Shown here in pieces: positions 34,762 to 44,753 of a stretch of DNA of 64,000 nt. Origin of the DNA: Olleya aquimaris. GTDB taxonomy: Bacteria; Bacteroidota; Bacteroidia; Flavobacteriales; Flavobacteriaceae. The stretch is from NCBI RefSeq assembly GCF_003259525.1, contig NZ_QLLO01000001.1, positions 1-64,000 of the forward strand, in the 5' to 3' direction. Position numbers and translations under genes: made by a program. Numbering within the stretch: position 1 is the first letter of the stretch; each line of letters starts with the position of its first letter. The notes below the pieces were generated by a model, which saw nothing but the letters and a program-made list of their open reading frames with translations, had not been told where the DNA came from and searched no databases.

Positions 34762-37700
34762 ATGAAAAAATCGCTATATCTAATCTTTTTGTGTTTTTCT
34801 ATTCTCGTAAGTCATGCACAAACTACAGATTTATCAATAGTAGTAGAAGCGCAAAATTTATCTGGTAATCCAATCTCACAAGTCAATATTTATGAAGATT
34901 ATCAATATCTAGTAACTATTTTTAATTCTGGTGATGCTGTAAATAACGCAACATTTTCTCAGACATTAGATCCTAATTTAACTATTGAAAATGTTACAAG
35001 TCTTAATCCAACTGGAGGAGCAAGTTTAGTAACTGCATTAACTATTAGTGGTAATACAATAAATGGTACAGTTGCAAACCTACCTTCAAATAGTAATGTA
35101 CAAGTTAAAGTTATAGTAAGAGCTCCTTTAATTCCTGGTGGAATTGCTACAACTGTATCCATTACAGAACCTAATGGAATAGTTGATACTAATACTGAAA
35201 ATAACATTTCTATTATATCATTTAACGTTGTAGAGTTTCCTGTTAATTTCTCGGTCGTTTATAACCAAATATCACCTACACCAGGAAATTCTATTACGGA
35301 TTGGAATCAAACCATAACCTATCAATTTACCATTACAAATAACACTAATGTTGTTTTTCCTTTACAAGGGTTTAAAAGTCAGTTTTATAACAATCTTAGT
35401 GTACTAAATGGTGTTCCTGTTGTAAAGCTAAATAGTTTACAATGTATTGGAGCCACAAACGGAATGACTTGTCCTGACGTTTCAGGAGTTTTAGGTACAC
35501 CTGTTAGTGTGTCTTCTACAGCTGATTTATTTAGTTTTAATTCAGAAATCGAGTTTAGTGTAGGTGGTTCTCTAACTTTTGAAATGGAGGTTTTGTATCA
35601 AGAACCAGAATGTGGAACAGAATCAAATCCACTAGAATTGACTAGTTTAATAGAATTAAGTTTCACTCCTTTTTTTATAAATCAATCTTCAAATTTATCC
35701 AATGACATTACAAACCCATTACCTTTTGGAGAAATATGTGGTTTTGCAGATTTGTGTATTAGTACAATACAAATTAACCCAAATACATCTCAAGTAGTAG
35801 ATTGGTTTGAAAACGTTACTTTAGAAACTACCATTTGTAATATGGGACCTGAAGAAGCCTATATGCGCTTCTTCTTATTAAATCTATCACCTATACCTTG
35901 GGATATAACCTCAATAACTTGTGATGGTACTAATGGAAGTGTGTCTTGTAGTGATTTTACTATTACAAATCAAGGTCAATTTTGGGAAAGTAATGAGTTT
36001 TTTCTACCAGCAGGAACAACTATTACTATTACAACAGTTTTAAATTATCCTTTACCTGATGGCTGTTCTGTTGTGCCTGAAAATATCAATGCACTTTATG
36101 CAAGTAATGTAAATTTATTAGATAATTTACTTGTTGACCCTATTGAGATAAATGATTTTGATTTTGATCAAACTTTACTACCTTCATTACCATTATGTGA
36201 TGATACTGATGGAGATGGAGGAAATGGCACTCAGCTTTCAATAACTAAAACACAAATTGATCCTGTGTTTCCTATTGGTTCTGGTACAAATAATACTGCT
36301 GCTTGGGGAGAAATAACCTACGAAATTATAGCAACTAATAGTGGAGAATTAGCTGTTAATGTAGAGATAATTGATTTTCTGTCCACACAAACTCTAGGAA
36401 CTTTAGTAAGTGTTGATTGTGTCGCAACTACAGGAAATGCAGAATGCTATGATATTATAAATGCTAATATTGGAGTCTTACAAGATGGAATACCTGAAGT
36501 TGGACAACAAGATGTTTTTTGGGAAATTACGCCTGCTGAAAATTTTTTCTTACCAGCGGATAGCTCTATTACTTATCACGTTGTAATCGATTGGCAGCCA
36601 GAATGTAGTATTGCTTCAATACCTGTACAAAACAATGTAAAGATTAATAATCTAAGTAATTTTGAAGAAGCAGATTTAACTGATAATGAAGCTTCATCTA
36701 TTTCTTATTTAGCACCTTGTATAGACTTAATAGTCCAAACATATCCAGAGTTTACTTCAGTTGGTGTTTCAGAAACATTTAATTGGTATATTGATATTAC
36801 TAATAGCGATATTAGTACTGAAACTTTTAATATCTTTTTTGAAAATACATTAGGCTCTCAATATAATATTAATGGTACTCCTACTTGCGCTGTAACAAAT
36901 GGTAGTGCAACTTGTATCTCTAGTTTTAGTGTAAGCGGTAATACCATTACAGGTGTAATACCAAGTATGACTGCAGAATCTACATTACAAATAACCATTC
37001 CTGTGATGGCTCCTAACTTTGGTGGTGCTTTTACTAATTCCGCAGAAGCAACTCCGGAGCCAAATGATTTTTATGAAATAACTCCTGAAACCAATATATC
37101 CATTAGTAATGTTCAAGTTATAGCACCAGAAATAGAAAAATCGTTTACTCCTAATCAAATTATTGTTGGACAACAAAGCATATTAGAGTTTACCGTTTAT
37201 AATCTTGCAGGTAATCCGGCTCAATCTAATATAAGTTTTACAGATAATTTACCAACAGGAGTGACTGTTTCAGGTCCAATAAGTTGGGTAAATGCTAATG
37301 GATGTACAGCTATTTTTACAAGTACAATTGGTGGAACAACTATTGGTGTAACTGATCTAACCATTCCAAATGGAGTAGACAGTTGTACGTTTTCTGTTAA
37401 CGTTACTTCTTCAGTAGTTGGTGATTATTTAAACAACGCTACAAATTTTACAGACCAAAATAATATTGACAGCTCCCAAGCAAGTGCTACCTTAGAAGTA
37501 TTAGAAGACACCTCTAATGTTGACATAGAAGTTTTAAAATCGGTTACACCAACCGAAGCCTCAATTGGAAATCTTGTGGTTTTTACTGTCATTACAACTA
37601 ATGCTGGTACAACAGAAGCAACAAATATTTCTATTTTAGAAAATTTACCAATTGGGTACCAATTTATTTCTGAAGTAACTAGTTATGGGACTTATGATAT

Positions 37701-38160
37701 ATTAACTTCGTTATGGAGTTTACCAAACTTATTACCAAATCAATCTGAAACATTACACATAACTGCTCAAGTTATTTCATCAAATAATTTATTAAATGTT
37801 GCAAGTTTAAACAGTGTCTTAGAAGTGGATCGTGATGATACTAATAACGAAGATTATGCAGAGGTTACTGTTGATGGGTGTTTACAAATCCCAAGCGGTT
37901 TTTCACCAGGTAATGATGCTGTAAACGACACTTTTGTTATCCCATGTATAGAAGATTATCCAGAAAATATTCTAAAAATTTATAATAGAAACGGGACTTT
38001 AGTTTACCTAAGCAATAATTATATTAATGATTGGAATGGCATACCAAATCAAGGACCAATAAACCAGAGCAAAGTGTTACCAGTTGGTACGTATTATTAT
38101 GTGTTGACTATAAATAGTATTAAACAACCATTTGTTGGTTATGTGTATTTAAATTACTAA
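34762..38160 (+). CDS. T9SS type B secreted protein with DUF11 repeats
   Basis: A 1132-residue surface or secreted protein. The signal peptide ends near VSHAQ. The body consists of several beta-sandwich, DUF11-like repeats with motifs such as TNAGTTEATNISILENLP and VTPTEASIGNLVVFTV near the end. The last 90 residues form a CHU_C/gliding-motility C-terminal domain (IPSGFSPGNDAVNDTF, then IYNRNGTLVY, then GTYYYVL), the type B signal for the type IX secretion system. Likely function is adhesion or gliding-associated, not shown by sequence. Confidence 0.9.
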   Translation: MKKSLYLIFLCFSILVSHAQTTDLSIVVEAQNLSGNPISQVNIYEDYQYLVTIFNSGDAVNNATFSQTLDPNLTIENVTSLNPTGGASLVTALTISGNTINGTVANLPSNSNVQVKVIVRAPLIPGGIATTVSITEPNGIVDTNTENNISIISFNVVEFPVNFSVVYNQISPTPGNSITDWNQTITYQFTITNNTNVVFPLQGFKSQFYNNLSVLNGVPVVKLNSLQCIGATNGMTCPDVSGVLGTPVSVSSTADLFSFNSEIEFSVGGSLTFEMEVLYQEPECGTESNPLELTSLIELSFTPFFINQSSNLSNDITNPLPFGEICGFADLCISTIQINPNTSQVVDWFENVTLETTICNMGPEEAYMRFFLLNLSPIPWDITSITCDGTNGSVSCSDFTITNQGQFWESNEFFLPAGTTITITTVLNYPLPDGCSVVPENINALYASNVNLLDNLLVDPIEINDFDFDQTLLPSLPLCDDTDGDGGNGTQLSITKTQIDPVFPIGSGTNNTAAWGEITYEIIATNSGELAVNVEIIDFLSTQTLGTLVSVDCVATTGNAECYDIINANIGVLQDGIPEVGQQDVFWEITPAENFFLPADSSITYHVVIDWQPECSIASIPVQNNVKINNLSNFEEADLTDNEASSISYLAPCIDLIVQTYPEFTSVGVSETFNWYIDITNSDISTETFNIFFENTLGSQYNINGTPTCAVTNGSATCISSFSVSGNTITGVIPSMTAESTLQITIPVMAPNFGGAFTNSAEATPEPNDFYEITPETNISISNVQVIAPEIEKSFTPNQIIVGQQSILEFTVYNLAGNPAQSNISFTDNLPTGVTVSGPISWVNANGCTAIFTSTIGGTTIGVTDLTIPNGVDSCTFSVNVTSSVVGDYLNNATNFTDQNNIDSSQASATLEVLEDTSNVDIEVLKSVTPTEASIGNLVVFTVITTNAGTTEATNISILENLPIGYQFISEVTSYGTYDILTSLWSLPNLLPNQSETLHITAQVISSNNLLNVASLNSVLEVDRDDTNNEDYAEVTVDGCLQIPSGFSPGNDAVNDTFVIPCIEDYPENILKIYNRNGTLVYLSNNYINDWNGIPNQGPINQSKVLPVGTYYYVLTINSIKQPFVGYVYLNY

Positions 38161-38888
38161 TCAAATTTAGCTTCAATAATTTCCATAAATCTTGCTTCAT
38201 AATCTTCTTTTCCATCCCAATTATTATAATCTGGTTTAACCACATTTCTAATTAGGTTTGTTGCTTCAGCTAAAGATGTTGTGGTGTTTAATTGAGATAA
38301 TACACGATCATAATCTTCATTTTTACCATCAAACAAGTGCTTGATGAATGCTAATTTATCGTTAAGACCAATAGTTAAGCCTAATTTTAGTTTATCGTTT
38401 AACGACTTTTTTTCATTGTTTTCAGACTTAATGACTGGTTCAAAAATTGGTGTTTCTTCAAATCCAGCGGTAATTTCTTCTAAATCGTTTTTATGGTACT
38501 CTGTTTTAGGGATTACCTCTTCAATTAAAGCATCTACTTGGTGGGTTTCGTTAGGCATTTGCGCAACCATATCTTTAATTTTTTCCATTACAGGCTCCAT
38601 GATATCATCATCTTCAACATCATCTAAATTAATATAGGTTTTATTATCAACTTCAATATTGTCACTAACTTTATTATTAAATGCCGAGTCCAACATCTCA
38701 AAAAATGACGAGTCGTTTCCAATAGTTGGTAGGTCGCTTTCAAAATTATCGTTAGCAAATTTTAAAACCGTCAATTTTTCATATAATGCAGCAACCTCTG
38801 CATGCATTTTATTAACATCATCTTTACCGCCTAATTTTAGAATCCTGTGCGCAATACTCATTAATTCTGATTCTAATTTCTTCTTCAT
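38157..38888 (-). CDS. Conserved hypothetical protein of Flavobacteriia
   Basis: A soluble acidic 243-residue protein with no signal peptide. The N-terminal 50 residues form a likely coiled-coil (KKLESELMSIAHRILKL, then MHAEVAALYEKLTVLK), a low-complexity acidic middle follows, and the C terminus has a compact helical module (KLKLGLTIGLNDKLAFIKHL, then YDRVLSQLNTTTSL). I recall similar proteins in many flavobacterial genomes but no function. It is divergent from tdk, and its stop overlaps that of the T9SS type B gene by four bases. Confidence 0.8.
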   Translation of the reverse strand: MKKKLESELMSIAHRILKLGGKDDVNKMHAEVAALYEKLTVLKFANDNFESDLPTIGNDSSFFEMLDSAFNNKVSDNIEVDNKTYINLDDVEDDDIMEPVMEKIKDMVAQMPNETHQVDALIEEVIPKTEYHKNDLEEITAGFEETPIFEPVIKSENNEKKSLNDKLKLGLTIGLNDKLAFIKHLFDGKNEDYDRVLSQLNTTTSLAEATNLIRNVVKPDYNNWDGKEDYEARFMEIIEAKFD

Positions 38889-38946
38889 GGATTTATTTTT
38901 TTATAATTATTTTGAATTTATTGCAAGTTACCCTTTTGATTTTTAA

Positions 38947-38954
38947 TAAATTTG
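38947..38954 (+). promoter_or_regulatory. Distal -7 box candidate for tdk-alr
   Basis: TAAATTTG, a full TAnnTTTG match, 55 bases before the tdk ATG. A second near-match, TAAATTTA at 38997-39004, lies four bases before the ATG. Confidence 0.4.
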
Positions 38955-38968
38955 AGCCACCTTTATAC

Positions 38969-38991
38969 AAAACGTAAACACATTACGTTTT
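38969..38991. promoter_or_regulatory. Inverted repeat upstream of tdk-alr
   Basis: AAAACGTAA (38969-38977), spacer ACACA, TTACGTTTT (38983-38991): a perfect 9-bp inverted repeat between two candidate -7 boxes. It could be an operator or an RNA hairpin in the leader. Confidence 0.45.
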
Positions 38992-39008
38992 AGTGCTAAA
39001 TTTACGAA

Positions 39009-39656
39009 ATGTTTCTTGAAAATACAGTAAATCAAAAAGAACAATTTGGATGGATTGAAGTCATCTGCGGATCGATGTTTTCTGGTAAAACAGAAGAATT
39101 AATCCGACGATTAAAGCGTGCGCAATTTGCAAAACAAAAAGTAGAAATCTTTAAACCTGCAATTGACGTGCGTTATGATGATGAAAAAGTCGTGTCTCAT
39201 GACGCCAACGAAATTAGATCTACACCTGTTCCTGCTGCTGCAAATATTCCAATTTTAGCAGATGGTTGTGATGTGGTTGGTATTGATGAAGCACAGTTTT
39301 TTGACGATGAGATTGTTAGAGTCTGTAACGACTTAGCCAATAAAGGTATTCGCGTTATTGTTGCTGGATTAGATATGGATTTTAAAGGTAATCCTTTTGG
39401 ACCAATGCCTAATTTAATGGCAACTGCAGAATATGTTACTAAAGTACACGCTGTTTGCACCAGAACAGGAAACTTAGCGCAATACAGTTTTAGAAAATCT
39501 AAAAGTGATAGCTTAGTATTATTAGGTGAAACAGAAGAGTACGAACCACTAAGTCGTGCTGCTTATTACAAAGCTACTATGCGTGAGAAAATAAGACACA
39601 TGAAAGTGAATGATGCCGAAGAATTAGACGCAAAATCCAAAACATCTAATGGCTAA
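39009..39656 (+). CDS. tdk: Thymidine kinase
   Basis: Salvage enzyme that phosphorylates thymidine with ATP. The P-loop is [18 protein letters not shown] near residue 22, with the catalytic Glu in [11 protein letters not shown] near residue 95, and the substrate lasso region follows. The zinc site usual in type II thymidine kinases is degraded: AVCTRTGNL keeps one cysteine of the CxxC pair, and the later CRxC/H pair is replaced by LSRAAYYK. The 3' end overlaps the alr start by eight bases. Confidence 0.93.
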   Translation: MFLENTVNQKEQFGWIEVICGSMFSGKTEELIRRLKRAQFAKQKVEIFKPAIDVRYDDEKVVSHDANEIRSTPVPAAANIPILADGCDVVGIDEAQFFDDEIVRVCNDLANKGIRVIVAGLDMDFKGNPFGPMPNLMATAEYVTKVHAVCTRTGNLAQYSFRKSKSDSLVLLGETEEYEPLSRAAYYKATMREKIRHMKVNDAEELDAKSKTSNG

Positions 39657-40755
39657 GGCACAAGAAACTATTTTAGAAATAGATTTAAAAGCACTACAAC
39701 ATAACTTTGAGTTTTTAAAATCTAAACTGTCTACAAACACTAAATTTTTAGCAGTTGTAAAAGCGTTTGCTTATGGTAGTGATGCTATCGAAGTGGCTAA
39801 ATATCTTCAAGATTTAAACGTTAATTATTTTGCAGTAGCTTACACCTATGAAGGTGTTGCTTTACGCAATGCAGGAATCACAACACCTATTTTAGTGTTA
39901 CATCCGCAACCCAATAGTTTTGATACTATAATTGAGCGTTGCTTAGAACCTAGTTTATATTCGCACCGAGTTTTGGATTTATTTATCGCTTGCGCTGAAC
40001 AACATAAGCAGAGTAACTATCCTATTCATTTAAAGTTTAACACAGGCTTAAATAGGTTAGGATTTGCTGAAGAAAATATTTCGCAAATAATTGATCGTTT
40101 AAGTAAAACTGAAAGTATAAAAGTGCGTTCTTTATTTTCGCATTTAGCTGAAAGTGAAGAATTAATAGATACAGACTTCACTTTAAAACAAATTGAACAC
40201 TTTACAAATAGTTATAAAAAAATTTACAAAGCACTAAATTATCAACCATTTCTTCATTTATGTAATACGTCTGGAATTATCAACTACCCAGAAGCCCATT
40301 TTGATATGGTTAGAAGCGGTATTGGTTTATATGGTTTTGGTAATGATCCAAAGGTTAATCAATATTTAAAACCTATAGCGTCTTTAAAAACTATTATTTC
40401 TCAAATACACACAATTAAAAAAGGAGAAAGCTTAGGATATAATAGAGGGTTTATAGCAACGCAAGAAACAAAAACAGCAACTTTACCTATTGGTCATGCA
40501 GATGGTATTAAGCGTCAATATGGTAATGGAAACGGATTTGTAACCATTAACAATCAAAAAGCCAGTATTTTAGGAAATGTCTGTATGGACATGATTATGG
40601 TAGATGTGACCAATATTAATTGTCAAGAAGGAGATGAAGTTATTGTTTTTGACCAAAATCATACTGCCGAAACTTTAGCAGAAAATGTCAATTCTATCTC
40701 CTACGAATTACTTACAGCTATATCTCAACGTGTAAAACGTGTATTTCGTCGATAA
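39649..40755 (+). CDS. alr: Alanine racemase
   Basis: Makes D-alanine for peptidoglycan. The PLP lysine lies in [12 protein letters not shown] near residue 40; the usual KANAYGHG reads KAFAYGSD here, a variant I recall in other flavobacteria. The catalytic tyrosine from the other subunit is in [12 protein letters not shown] near residue 265, and [11 protein letters not shown] near 310 is typical. Length (368) is normal. It overlaps tdk by eight bases and is co-translated with it. Confidence 0.95.
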   Translation: MAKAQETILEIDLKALQHNFEFLKSKLSTNTKFLAVVKAFAYGSDAIEVAKYLQDLNVNYFAVAYTYEGVALRNAGITTPILVLHPQPNSFDTIIERCLEPSLYSHRVLDLFIACAEQHKQSNYPIHLKFNTGLNRLGFAEENISQIIDRLSKTESIKVRSLFSHLAESEELIDTDFTLKQIEHFTNSYKKIYKALNYQPFLHLCNTSGIINYPEAHFDMVRSGIGLYGFGNDPKVNQYLKPIASLKTIISQIHTIKKGESLGYNRGFIATQETKTATLPIGHADGIKRQYGNGNGFVTINNQKASILGNVCMDMIMVDVTNINCQEGDEVIVFDQNHTAETLAENVNSISYELLTAISQRVKRVFRR

Positions 40756-40790
40756 TTTGTTATTCAGTCACCATCGTAATTCTTTTTTGT

Positions 40791-40804
40791 GTTAAAATTT
40801 TAAC
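40791..40804. promoter_or_regulatory. Palindrome upstream of mscL
   Basis: GTTAAAATTTTAAC is a perfect 14-bp palindrome, 46 bases before the mscL start. It is very AT-rich, so chance is a serious alternative. Confidence 0.25.
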
Positions 40805-40849
40805 TAAATTCAGCATAATTAATATTAACTAACATTAAAATTTAACATT

Positions 40850-41254
40850 ATGCTTAAAGAATTTAAGGATTTTATTATGACAGGAAATGTGATTGAATTC
40901 GCAGTTGCTGTAATTATGGCTGGAGCATTAGGCCAAGTAATTAATGGTTTTGTAAACAACATAGCAATGCCATTTGTAGGATATTTTGCAGGAGGAATGA
41001 ATTTTGGAGACCTTCATATTGCAATGGATGGAAAAGAATACGAAACTTTAGCAGCAGCACAAGAAGCAGGAGGAGCTGTAATAGCTTATGGAAGCTGGAT
41101 TAATTCAATAGTAAATTTAATTATTGTTGGATTAGTAATGTTCATCATTGTTAAAGCTTATAATAAAACTAAAAAACCAGCTCCAGATGCACCACCAGCT
41201 GGACCAACAGATAACCAATTATTAATGGAAATTAGAGATGCTTTAAAAAAGTAA
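40850..41254 (+). CDS. mscL: Large-conductance mechanosensitive channel
   Basis: Emergency pore that opens under membrane tension to release solutes. The N-terminal amphipathic segment and first transmembrane helix (EFAVAVIMAGALGQVINGFV) contain the MscL signature, followed by the periplasmic loop, a second helix (INSIVNLIIVGLVMFIIVKAY) and a cytoplasmic helix ending NQLLMEIRDALK. Length (134) is normal. Confidence 0.97.
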   Translation: MLKEFKDFIMTGNVIEFAVAVIMAGALGQVINGFVNNIAMPFVGYFAGGMNFGDLHIAMDGKEYETLAAAQEAGGAVIAYGSWINSIVNLIIVGLVMFIIVKAYNKTKKPAPDAPPAGPTDNQLLMEIRDALKK

Positions 41255-41276
41255 TCTAAATTTTTAAATTATCATT

Positions 41277-41310
41277 AAAACCGATTTTAAATTTAAAATC
41301 GGTTTTTTTT
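41277..41310 (+). terminator. Intrinsic terminator after mscL
   Basis: AAAACCGATTTTAAA and TTTAAAATCGGTTTT form an almost perfect stem with a tail of Ts. Confidence 0.85.
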
Positions 41311-41403
41311 ATGCCTAATTTTTAGGAAAAAATTAATGTCTTTTTTAACTCTACTTCAACCAAATACGCTAATTTTAGTCGCTCAAATTTAAAAGTACTT
41401 AAA

Positions 41404-42393
41404 ATGAAAGTAGCAGTAGTTGGCGCAACAGGAATGGTTGGCGAAGTCATGTTAAAAGTTTTACAAGAAAGACAATTTCCGGTAACCGAATTTATACCAG
41501 TAGCTTCAGAGCGATCTGTAGGTAAATCTATTTCTTTTAATAATAAAGACTATACTATAGTTGGTTTACAAGACGCAGTAAACTTAAAACCTGATATTGC
41601 TTTGTTTTCTGCAGGCGGAAACACCTCTTTAGAATGGGCTCCAAAATTTGCAGCGGTTGGCACAACAGTAATTGATAATTCTTCAGCATGGAGAATGGAT
41701 CAAGATAAAAAATTAGTGGTACCAGAAATTAATGCAAATCAATTAACTAAAGACGATAAAATTATTGCCAATCCTAACTGTTCTACCATTCAAATGGTGA
41801 TGGTTTTGGCGCCACTTCATAAAAAATATAAGATTAAAAGAATTGTTGTTTCTACTTATCAATCTATTTCTGGAACTGGTGTAAAAGCTGTTCAACAACT
41901 AGAAAATGAATTAGCAGGAATAAAAGGAGAAATGGCATACCACTATCCTATCTTTAAAAATGCAATTCCGCATTGTGACGTGTTTGAAGATAATGGTTAC
42001 ACAAAAGAAGAATTAAAATTAGTTAGAGAAACTCAAAAAATATTAGACGACAAATCTATTGCAGTTACAGCTACAGCGGTAAGAATTCCAACAGCAGGTG
42101 GACACAGTGAAGCAGTAAATATTGAGTTTGAAAACGATTTTGACGTAAACGACATTAGAGACATACTAAGCAAAACAGATGGTGTCGTGCTTCAAGACAA
42201 TGTAGATGTAAACACCTATCCAATGCCTCTTTACGCTAATGGTAAAGATGATGTGTTTGTTGGTCGTATCAGACGTGATTTGTCTCAAGCTAACTCCATA
42301 AATATGTGGATTGTTAGTGATAATTTACGTAAAGGAGCAGCAACCAATACTGTACAGATAGCAGAATACTTAATTAAAAATAATTTAGTGTAA
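41404..42393 (+). CDS. asd: Aspartate-semialdehyde dehydrogenase
   Basis: Reduces aspartyl phosphate to aspartate semialdehyde, the entry to lysine, threonine and methionine synthesis and to diaminopimelate. The NADP loop GATGMVGEVML starts at residue 7, the nucleophile Cys lies in NPNCSTIQMVMVL near residue 128, and the His in PTAGGHSEAVNIE near residue 230. Length (329) is typical. It is a single-gene unit between terminators. Confidence 0.97.
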   Translation: MKVAVVGATGMVGEVMLKVLQERQFPVTEFIPVASERSVGKSISFNNKDYTIVGLQDAVNLKPDIALFSAGGNTSLEWAPKFAAVGTTVIDNSSAWRMDQDKKLVVPEINANQLTKDDKIIANPNCSTIQMVMVLAPLHKKYKIKRIVVSTYQSISGTGVKAVQQLENELAGIKGEMAYHYPIFKNAIPHCDVFEDNGYTKEELKLVRETQKILDDKSIAVTATAVRIPTAGGHSEAVNIEFENDFDVNDIRDILSKTDGVVLQDNVDVNTYPMPLYANGKDDVFVGRIRRDLSQANSINMWIVSDNLRKGAATNTVQIAEYLIKNNLV

Positions 42394-42423
42394 AGCTTAA
42401 ACAATTATTAAAATAAATCTCTT

Positions 42424-42459
42424 AAAAAGCACTTGTTTATAATATTCAAGTGCTTTTTT
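42424..42459 (+). terminator. Intrinsic terminator after asd
   Basis: AAAAAGCACTTG and CAAGTGCTTTTTT form an 11-bp stem ending in a T run. Confidence 0.85.
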
Positions 42460-42496
42460 GTTTAAATTTATTGTCGAAATAAAAATCCCTATTAAT

Positions 42497-44662
42497 ATGA
42501 AGAAATTACTTATTAGTTTTTTAACGGTTATTATTATTATGTCTTGTAAAGAAGAAACCAAACAAATAGAGCGAAACATTGTAGTTGATTATCCTGTGAC
42601 AGCACAAGTTGACACAGTAACAAACTATTTTGGAACCGAAGTTAAAGACCCTTATCGTTGGTTAGAAGATGATAGAAGTCCAGAGACAGAAGCATGGGTA
42701 AAAGCACAAAATAAAGTAACATATGGCTACTTAGATAGTATTCCGTATCGTGACCAATTAAAAAAACGTTTAGAGAAATTATGGAATTACGAAAAAATTG
42801 GTGCACCATTTAAAGAAGGCGACTACACTTATTTTTATAAAAATAATGGCTTACAAAACCAATATGTAATATATCGTTATAAAACCGGTGAAGATCCAAG
42901 TACAGCAACCGTGTTTTTAGACCCAAATACATTTAAAGAAGACGGTACTATTTCGCTTGGAGGCTTAAGCTTTTCTAAAAACGGAAAAAAATTAGCGTAT
43001 TCTATATCTGAAGGGGGAAGTGATTGGCGTAAAATTTTAATCATGGATGCAGAAACTAAAGAGATTATTGAAGATACTCTAGTAGACATTAAGTTTAGCG
43101 GTATGTCTTGGTATAAAAACGAAGGATTTTACTATTCTAGCTACGAAAAACCTAAAGGAAGTGAATTATCTGCTAAAACCGACCAGCATCGTGTGTTTTA
43201 TCATAAGTTAGGGACGCCACAAAAGGAAGATCAATTAATTTTTGGTGGTACACCTGAAGAAAAACACAGATACATTTATGGAACTGTAACAGAAGATGAT
43301 AGATACTTATTAATAACACCTCGTGTGTCAACTTCTGGAAACAAATTATATATCAAAGATTTAACGCAACCAAATTCTAAATTAGTAGAAATTATTGGCC
43401 ATACAGATAGTGATACTTATGTTATAGAAAATGAAGGCTCAAAGCTATTTATAGTCACTAATTTAAATGCACCAAATCAAAAAATTGTAACGGTTGATGC
43501 GTCAAATCCAACTCCAGAAAATTGGGTGGATTTTATTCCAGAAACTAAAAATGTTTTAAGCCCATCAACAGGAGGTGGTTATTTCTTTGCAGAATATATG
43601 GTAGATGCGGTTTCAAAAGTATTTCAATATGACTATAACGGTAAATTAGTACGCGAAGTAGAATTACCAGGTGTTGGTAGTGCTGGTGGTTTTGGTGCTA
43701 AAAAGGAAGACAAAGAACTGTACTATTCGTTTGCTAATTACGTAACTCCCGGAAGTATATATAAATATGATATCGAAAAAGGGACATCGGAATTATTTCG
43801 TAAGCCAGATATAGATTTTAATCCAGAAAATTACGAGAGTAAGCAAGTATTTTATACCTCTAAAGATGGTACCAAAGTTCCAATGATAATCACACACAAA
43901 AAAGGATTAGAACTTAACGGTAAAAACCCAACCATACTATATGGTTATGGTGGTTTTAATGTTAGTTTAACACCAAGTTTTAGCATAGCTAATGCGGTTT
44001 GGATGGAACAAGGAGGTGTTTACGCAGTGCCAAATTTACGAGGTGGTGGCGAGTACGGAAAAGCATGGCATGATGCAGGAACACAATTAAAAAAGCAAAA
44101 TGTGTTTGACGATTTTATTGCTGCTGCAGAATATCTTATAGAAAATAAATATACCTCATCAGATTATTTAGCGATTAGAGGAGGCTCTAATGGTGGATTA
44201 TTAGTGGGTGCAACTATGACACAGCGTCCAGATTTAATGAAAGTGGCATTACCAGCAGTTGGTGTTTTAGATATGTTACGTTACCATACATTTACAGCTG
44301 GAGCTGGTTGGGCTTACGACTATGGGACAGCAGATGATAGTAAAGAAATGTTTGAGTACTTAAAAGGATACTCGCCAGTGCACAATGTTAAAGAAGGCGT
44401 GCAATATCCAGCGACTTTAATTACCACTGGAGATCATGATGACCGAGTAGTACCTGCACATAGTTTTAAATTTGCTGCCGAATTACAAGCTAAACAAACA
44501 GGTAACAATCCAACTATAATACGTATTGAAACAGATGCTGGTCATGGTGCCGGAACACCAGTTAGTAAAACTATAGAGCAATATGCGGACATTTATGGGT
44601 TTACCTTATTTAACATGGGATTTGATGTATTACCAACTAAAATTGAAGATTTTAAAGACTAA
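42497..44662 (+). CDS. Prolyl oligopeptidase family lipoprotein
   Basis: Serine peptidase cleaving after proline in short peptides. A signal peptide with lipobox IMSC places it in the periplasm or on the outer membrane. An N-terminal beta-propeller of about 400 residues precedes the alpha/beta hydrolase domain, with Ser in [12 protein letters not shown], Asp in [11 protein letters not shown] and His in [13 protein letters not shown] frame 13 codons longer starts with TTG at 42458, but ATG at 42497 begins the signal peptide and is preferred. Length (721) suits the family. Confidence 0.93.
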   Translation: MKKLLISFLTVIIIMSCKEETKQIERNIVVDYPVTAQVDTVTNYFGTEVKDPYRWLEDDRSPETEAWVKAQNKVTYGYLDSIPYRDQLKKRLEKLWNYEKIGAPFKEGDYTYFYKNNGLQNQYVIYRYKTGEDPSTATVFLDPNTFKEDGTISLGGLSFSKNGKKLAYSISEGGSDWRKILIMDAETKEIIEDTLVDIKFSGMSWYKNEGFYYSSYEKPKGSELSAKTDQHRVFYHKLGTPQKEDQLIFGGTPEEKHRYIYGTVTEDDRYLLITPRVSTSGNKLYIKDLTQPNSKLVEIIGHTDSDTYVIENEGSKLFIVTNLNAPNQKIVTVDASNPTPENWVDFIPETKNVLSPSTGGGYFFAEYMVDAVSKVFQYDYNGKLVREVELPGVGSAGGFGAKKEDKELYYSFANYVTPGSIYKYDIEKGTSELFRKPDIDFNPENYESKQVFYTSKDGTKVPMIITHKKGLELNGKNPTILYGYGGFNVSLTPSFSIANAVWMEQGGVYAVPNLRGGGEYGKAWHDAGTQLKKQNVFDDFIAAAEYLIENKYTSSDYLAIRGGSNGGLLVGATMTQRPDLMKVALPAVGVLDMLRYHTFTAGAGWAYDYGTADDSKEMFEYLKGYSPVHNVKEGVQYPATLITTGDHDDRVVPAHSFKFAAELQAKQTGNNPTIIRIETDAGHGAGTPVSKTIEQYADIYGFTLFNMGFDVLPTKIEDFKD

Positions 44663-44703
44663 TTTTAGATTGTACTAAATATAGACTAAGAGTCCTAAAA
44701 TTT

Positions 44704-44735
44704 AAAACCGTTCAAGTTATTGAGCGGTTTTTTTA
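44704..44735 (+). terminator. Intrinsic terminator after the prolyl oligopeptidase gene
   Basis: AAACCGTTCAA and TTGAGCGGTTT pair with one G-T wobble, followed by a T run. Confidence 0.75.
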
Positions 44736-44738
44736 TAC

Positions 44739-44746
44739 TATTTTTG
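44739..44746 (+). promoter_or_regulatory. Candidate -7 box for the ABC ATPase gene, near-leaderless
   Basis: TATTTTTG, a full TAnnTTTG match, ends seven bases before the ATG, so the transcript would carry almost no leader. It lies directly after the preceding terminator. No -33 element is clear. Confidence 0.45.
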
Positions 44747-44753
44747 CTACACG

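Noticed and set aside
34959-35207. 82-residue leftward frame inside the T9SS type B gene
   Set aside because: Antisense to a long repetitive gene; hydrophobic composition comes from the T/N/G-rich repeats.
40791-40804. mscL operator
   Set aside because: The 14-bp palindrome consists almost only of A and T, so the chance of occurring at random is high; listed at low confidence only.
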